This document shows positions 60,119 to 64,000 of a DNA stretch of 64,000 nucleotides, piece after piece. The notes beneath the pieces were generated by a model. The model was not told the origin of the DNA. It made no database searches and worked only from the letters and a program-made list of their open reading frames with translations. The stretch spans positions 62,458,924-62,522,923 of the forward strand of contig NC_086024.1 in NCBI RefSeq assembly GCF_036323735.1. Reading direction: 5' to 3'. How positions within the stretch are numbered: the stretch's first letter is position 1; each line of letters opens with the position of its first letter. This DNA is from Rattus norvegicus (taxonomy: Eukaryota > Chordata > Mammalia > Rodentia > Muridae). Position numbers and translations under genes: made by a program.

Positions 60119-60667
60119 ATGGTTCGCTACTCTCTTGACCCAGAAAACCCTACAAAATCATGCAAATCAAGAGGTTCCAACCTTCGTGTTCACTCTAAGA
60201 ATACCTGGGAAACGGCCCAGGCCATCAAGAGTATGAATATCCGCAAAGCCACCGATATCTGAAGGATGTCACTTTAAGGAAGTAATGTGTGCCGTTCTGG
60301 TATATGGTGATGGAGTCAGTAAGTGCGCCCAAACGGTGGGGCTGGACACGGAGACAGTGGACAAAAAAAGAGTGCTGCACTTTTGCTGCACAAGCTTAAA
60401 AATGCAGAGTGATGCTGAACTGAAGGGTTTAGATGTAGATTCTCTGTCATTGAACACATCCAGGCGAACACAGCACCTAAGATGCGCAGACGAACCTACA
60501 GAGCACACGGCCGGATTAGCCCATCCATGAGCTCCCCCTGCCACATTGAGATGATCCTCACTGAGAAGGAACAGGTTGTTCCAAAGCCAGAAGAGGAGGC
60601 TGTACAGAAAAAAAAAAAGATATCCCAGAAGAAACTGAAGAAACAAAAACTCATGGTACTGGAATAA
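60119..60667 (+). pseudogene. Rpl17: RPL17 processed pseudogene
   Basis: Intronless copy of the mRNA for large-subunit ribosomal protein uL22 (RPL17). The start (MVRYSLDPENPTKSCKSRGS) and C-terminus (SPCHIEMILTEKEQ, KKISQKKLKKQKLM) are clear over the expected length of about 184 codons. A one-base loss near 60253 brings in TGA at 60260-60262 (about codon 48); further shifts and a TAA in place of a CAG (near 60281) break the middle. AATAAA follows at about 60678. No introns: an L1-mediated retrocopy. No clear poly(A) or duplication remains beyond a weak TAAAGAT at 60070 and 60709. It cannot make the ribosomal protein. Confidence 0.95.
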
Positions 60668-60713
60668 ATTCAGCATAAAATAAATGCAGATAAAAGTAAA
60701 AATAATCACTAAA

Positions 60714-63700
60714 GATGCCCCCAGAGGCATTTTTTTAACTGGAAAAAGAGCTTAATTATAATTTAAACATAAGTCAATATTTAAATACCTATTATATATT
60801 CTATAGGCAAAGCTGAATAAAATGTGAGTGCACCCATGCTATAATTCTGCAGGATGCAGGGAGGAGGCAAGGATCCATCCTGCATCAGTTCACTGGCAGT
60901 GCTGGGATGCACACTCCCTACCTGCACACTTACAAAACAGAAATAATAGATTATGCAACATTATGGTAAAAGCAAAATATGGTTTATCATAACAATAAAA
61001 AACGTTTCAGTAGAAAAATATTTTATACTATCTCTGGTCTGCAACTTAAACTTTTTTTCCTAAAGAAAAATGTTGCTTAACTGTGCCAGTCAGTGGCTGC
61101 AACTGTTCTAGAAAAATGCATTCTAAATTTTACTAATTAAAACTTCTAATATACCTCGGTGATCCCCCCCATGGTAATTCTCAAAGATTTTTATCTACTT
61201 GTAAACAACATTGTTATCAGCTCTGGCAACTTTGGAGGTTACGGTTGGGTGGCAAGTTGGAGCTTGGCAGAGCATCCGGGAGCAGCCTGTATCAGGCTGT
61301 TGCCTGTGAGAGCTCGGGGTTTGTTGGTGAAGCAAACCATGGATGTGGGTCAGGAACTGAAGGTCTGGGCGTGGGGCCTGGAGCTGTTGCTGCTACTGCT
61401 CAGTGGGACCAGCCTTAGGGACATGACTGGGCTAGCAAGGACATGTTGGAACCTGCGGCCCCACCTCGTTCTGCCCACATCCCTCCAAGGCAACCTTCAC
61501 GGAACAATGGCTTCTGCTTCACTTTCAGCTTCAAACTCTAAAGTAAAACTGTATGGGGGTGAATGGGGGAGAGGAGTTAGAGAAACATAATTCCCATTCA
61601 GCCAAGTCTTCAAGGTACAAACCAATACACCTGTTATGCTCTAACTCTGCCCACGCAGAACAGAAGATAATATGATTTGAAAGAAACAAAAAAACGTTTG
61701 AAGGAAAAACAGAAATTTTTAGTTTCATTGACAGTATGAATAGATTTGAGTCCTTACGCTGTCAGCAGGACTCCATGTTGAGGTGTTTAGAATTTACAGT
61801 TCCTTTGTTTGATAAAGAGTAAGAATTATGACTTCTCTCAAAAAGAACACAATTTTAATCATAATCTGCCAATCTTCAGAAAAGCTGGATTCTGCACAGA
61901 AGACAGATACTTTTCAGCTGCAGAAGCATTTTAAAATACTCCCATACTCCCTCAGTCAGAATAGTATCGTTCAAGGAACAACAGATTTGCTGCTAAGGTA
62001 TGATAACTCCTACTTATTACTACACAAACATTATCTCCTCAAATGTGAGCTATCTAATGGGAGGGTTAGCAGAACATTAGCATAAGATTAGAAGTAAAAA
62101 GTACTTTTCTGAGAGGCAGGTGAGAGGCGTGCAGTCTGCTTTTGATGTCTTCTGCAGAACGTAGTACTACTTGGCTGTCAGTACACGTGCTGATCCAGGA
62201 GTGGTATTTCAGGCGAGTGAATCTGAGGGCTGCTTTTACTCCCACAGTTAATGCTAGTGAAGATCACTTTAGTATTTTACCTTCAGCGATTTTTCACTTA
62301 GCTTCAAGGTTAACAGGTGGAAAACTGCAGGTCTTTTAAAGTTTTAAGTAAAGCATTAGGAAGCTCTTACTGGGTGTTGCGACTGGAACTTATAATGTAC
62401 CCTGCGCTCTCATGAATTTGAAGCCGGTGATATTGTTGTTGGGGTTTTTTGGGAGGGCGCGGGGAGGAAGAAGGATTGAAACTTTTACGAGGTAGAAATA
62501 GCCCACTGAGGAGAAAATCGGACTTGAGGTTTACAGCCTGGTTTCTTCATGTTCCTCTCTGCTTTCTTCCTGGTCTATGGAAATGCAACAAGCTCCATGT
62601 TCCTGCCACCATGAGACTGGTTGCTCCCATGCTTTTCCTGACACACGGGGAACTACATCTCTCAAACTCGGCCGAAAAAAGTCCTCCTCCTTTACACTGC
62701 TTCTTGTCAGGGACTTGGTCAGCTCAAAGAGGACAGTAACCAAATATATTGAGCTTCTGAGAAAGCAAAGTGCTGTTTGTAGTGCACATGGAGAAGCAAT
62801 CAATATGAATGAAATGATTCTTTATAGTAACGTGCTGGAGAGAGGGCTAAAAGTACGATCTCTTCTCTGAAGGAAATCATCCCCTCTGGCTATAATGAAA
62901 TTTATAGTGAATAGTGAGCAAACATAAAATAGCAGAATGGAAGCCTATAAATGTCCTATTTTTATATTGCAAATATTTTGGCTATTGTTACTTCGGATAG
63001 TTAAGGCTGAGGTAAACAACTCTCCTCCCCCTACTCAACATACACGCAGCAGAAAGCCCTCTTTAGGAAGCCAATGCTATGGAAAGGAAAATGTGTTCAC
63101 AAATCACCCCCAGAACATGAACAGAGAGGCTATCCATTCCCTCCCACCTCTGCCCAAGAGTACATTTCTGAGGAGAGCAATAGATGCTCCCAAGACATTA
63201 AAAATATTATTTAATTAAAATTATGGTAGGAATACCAAAAATTGATAGGTTTACTACCAAAAAAGAAAAAGCTTCAGAAGAATAAGTTTCAGTCTTTCTG
63301 GGAAAGAGGACAACTGAGCAGTACTAGATCTTATCTGGTGGGCTTTCAGACAATGTGTCAGAACCCTGTTCCTAGCGAGAAGACTTAGAGACTGTATAGA
63401 ACTGGAGATATGTGTCCAGCTACATTTGAGAAATGTTGGCATTGATGTCTCAAAGAGCTTTCCACACACTCCCTATTCAGTGCCAGCACCTGCTGCCCAC
63501 ATTCTGTTCTTCCTCCACCTCTGTGTGTTGGGTATCAGGAACAGTTGCTGATTTCTTCAGATTGAAAGGAACCATGCTTGTCTCATCCTTGCAGAAGGAA
63601 TGTCAAAATTTGAATGTCAAGGCTGTCTGATCCAGTATGGTGTGAGAATCTGAGACCTCCTGGAAGTGAGGAAAACCACTTTCCACTTGTTAGGAATGTG

Positions 63701-64000
63701 AGTTAGCCTGGAATGAAAAAAAAAAAAGGCAATTAGGAAGCCAATGCAACTCTCTACTAAAAGCAGATCTGTTATAGGAAAATACTAATTTTTCTCAAAC
63801 AGTAAACTCATCCAAGGCAGACACAGGAGGTAAAATTACCAAGTTTGTGGAATACTTATTAGCTGCAAGGGTTGAGAGGAAACACTTTTGAATGGCTCTA
63901 TTATAAAGTTTTTATTTGGTACCATCGAGTAGTTACTGATCCAGTTGTCTGAGATGAAGAACCATGAAAGATTATGTTTGTAGAGAAGAATGGTAATTTG
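60714..64000. other. Unassigned sequence
   Basis: About 3.3 kb with no recognised transposon. Positions 61190-61560 are GC-richer than the surroundings and open for 143 codons on the plus strand, but the product resembles no family I know. Positions 62440-62870 have several overlapping open frames on both strands, likely chance. Confidence 0.4.

Noticed and set aside
60119..60667. Functional ribosomal protein gene
   Set aside because: Frameshifts and an early TGA break the frame, and there are no introns or promoter. It is a processed pseudogene.
61159..61590. Host exon of 143 codons
   Set aside because: No protein family resemblance and no clear splice sites. The Leu-rich run comes from a CTG-type stretch.

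Overview
This window is mammalian nuclear DNA, almost certainly from a rat (Rattus). The evidence is a dense set of rodent repeats: ID, B1, B2 and composite B4-type SINEs, L1 elements whose 5'UTR is built from about 600-bp monomers, and a gammaretrovirus-like provirus. I find no functional host protein-coding exon, no functional RNA gene and no CRISPR array. It reads as intergenic or deep intronic sequence. The only recognisable cellular gene is a broken RPL17 retrocopy at 60119-60667.

Layout. Positions 1-21229 are mostly unique AT-rich DNA with scattered old SINEs, microsatellites and LTR-like remnants. A 5'-truncated L1 lies at 21230-22432. The core is a three-level L1 nest at 23355-40545. 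The oldest, L1-A, is antisense and is split into 23355-26548 and 39445-40545. Inside it lies L1-B, antisense, with its 5' end inverted in the way twin priming produces (26549-31061, 37884-38730 and inverted 38731-39443). Inside the ORF1 C-terminal end of L1-B lies L1-C, a sense-strand element with its 5' monomers (31062-37883). L1-C has a perfect 13-bp target-site duplication and a 3' transduction with its own AATAAA and poly(A). Its ORF1 and ORF2 are broken by countable lesions.

From 40546 to 48282 come an LTR-like repeat, two more antisense 5'-truncated L1s (42045-42682 and 45730-47592), a purine (GGA/GAA)n tract of about 310 bp, and a solo LTR (44430-44917). A minus-strand provirus of 5999 bp follows at 48283-54281. 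It has two 553-bp LTRs with no difference I can find, a 4-bp duplication (AAGT), a proline-tRNA primer binding site, a polypurine tract and heavily degraded gag and pol; env is nearly gone. Recent insertion with long-dead coding capacity is the signature of a non-autonomous, VL30-like element moved by proteins from elsewhere.

Positions 54286-64000 hold LTR-like remnants, a young ID insertion with clear duplications, a composite SINE with a CA tail, an old B1, the RPL17 pseudogene and unassigned sequence. The genes do not act together as a pathway. What the window records is a history of insertions: L1 supplied the machinery for the SINEs and the RPL17 copy, and one retrovirus-like element arrived late.

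Limits: repeat family names come from sequence recognition without a library search, boundaries of old repeats are approximate, and unassigned stretches may hold conserved elements that only alignment would show.
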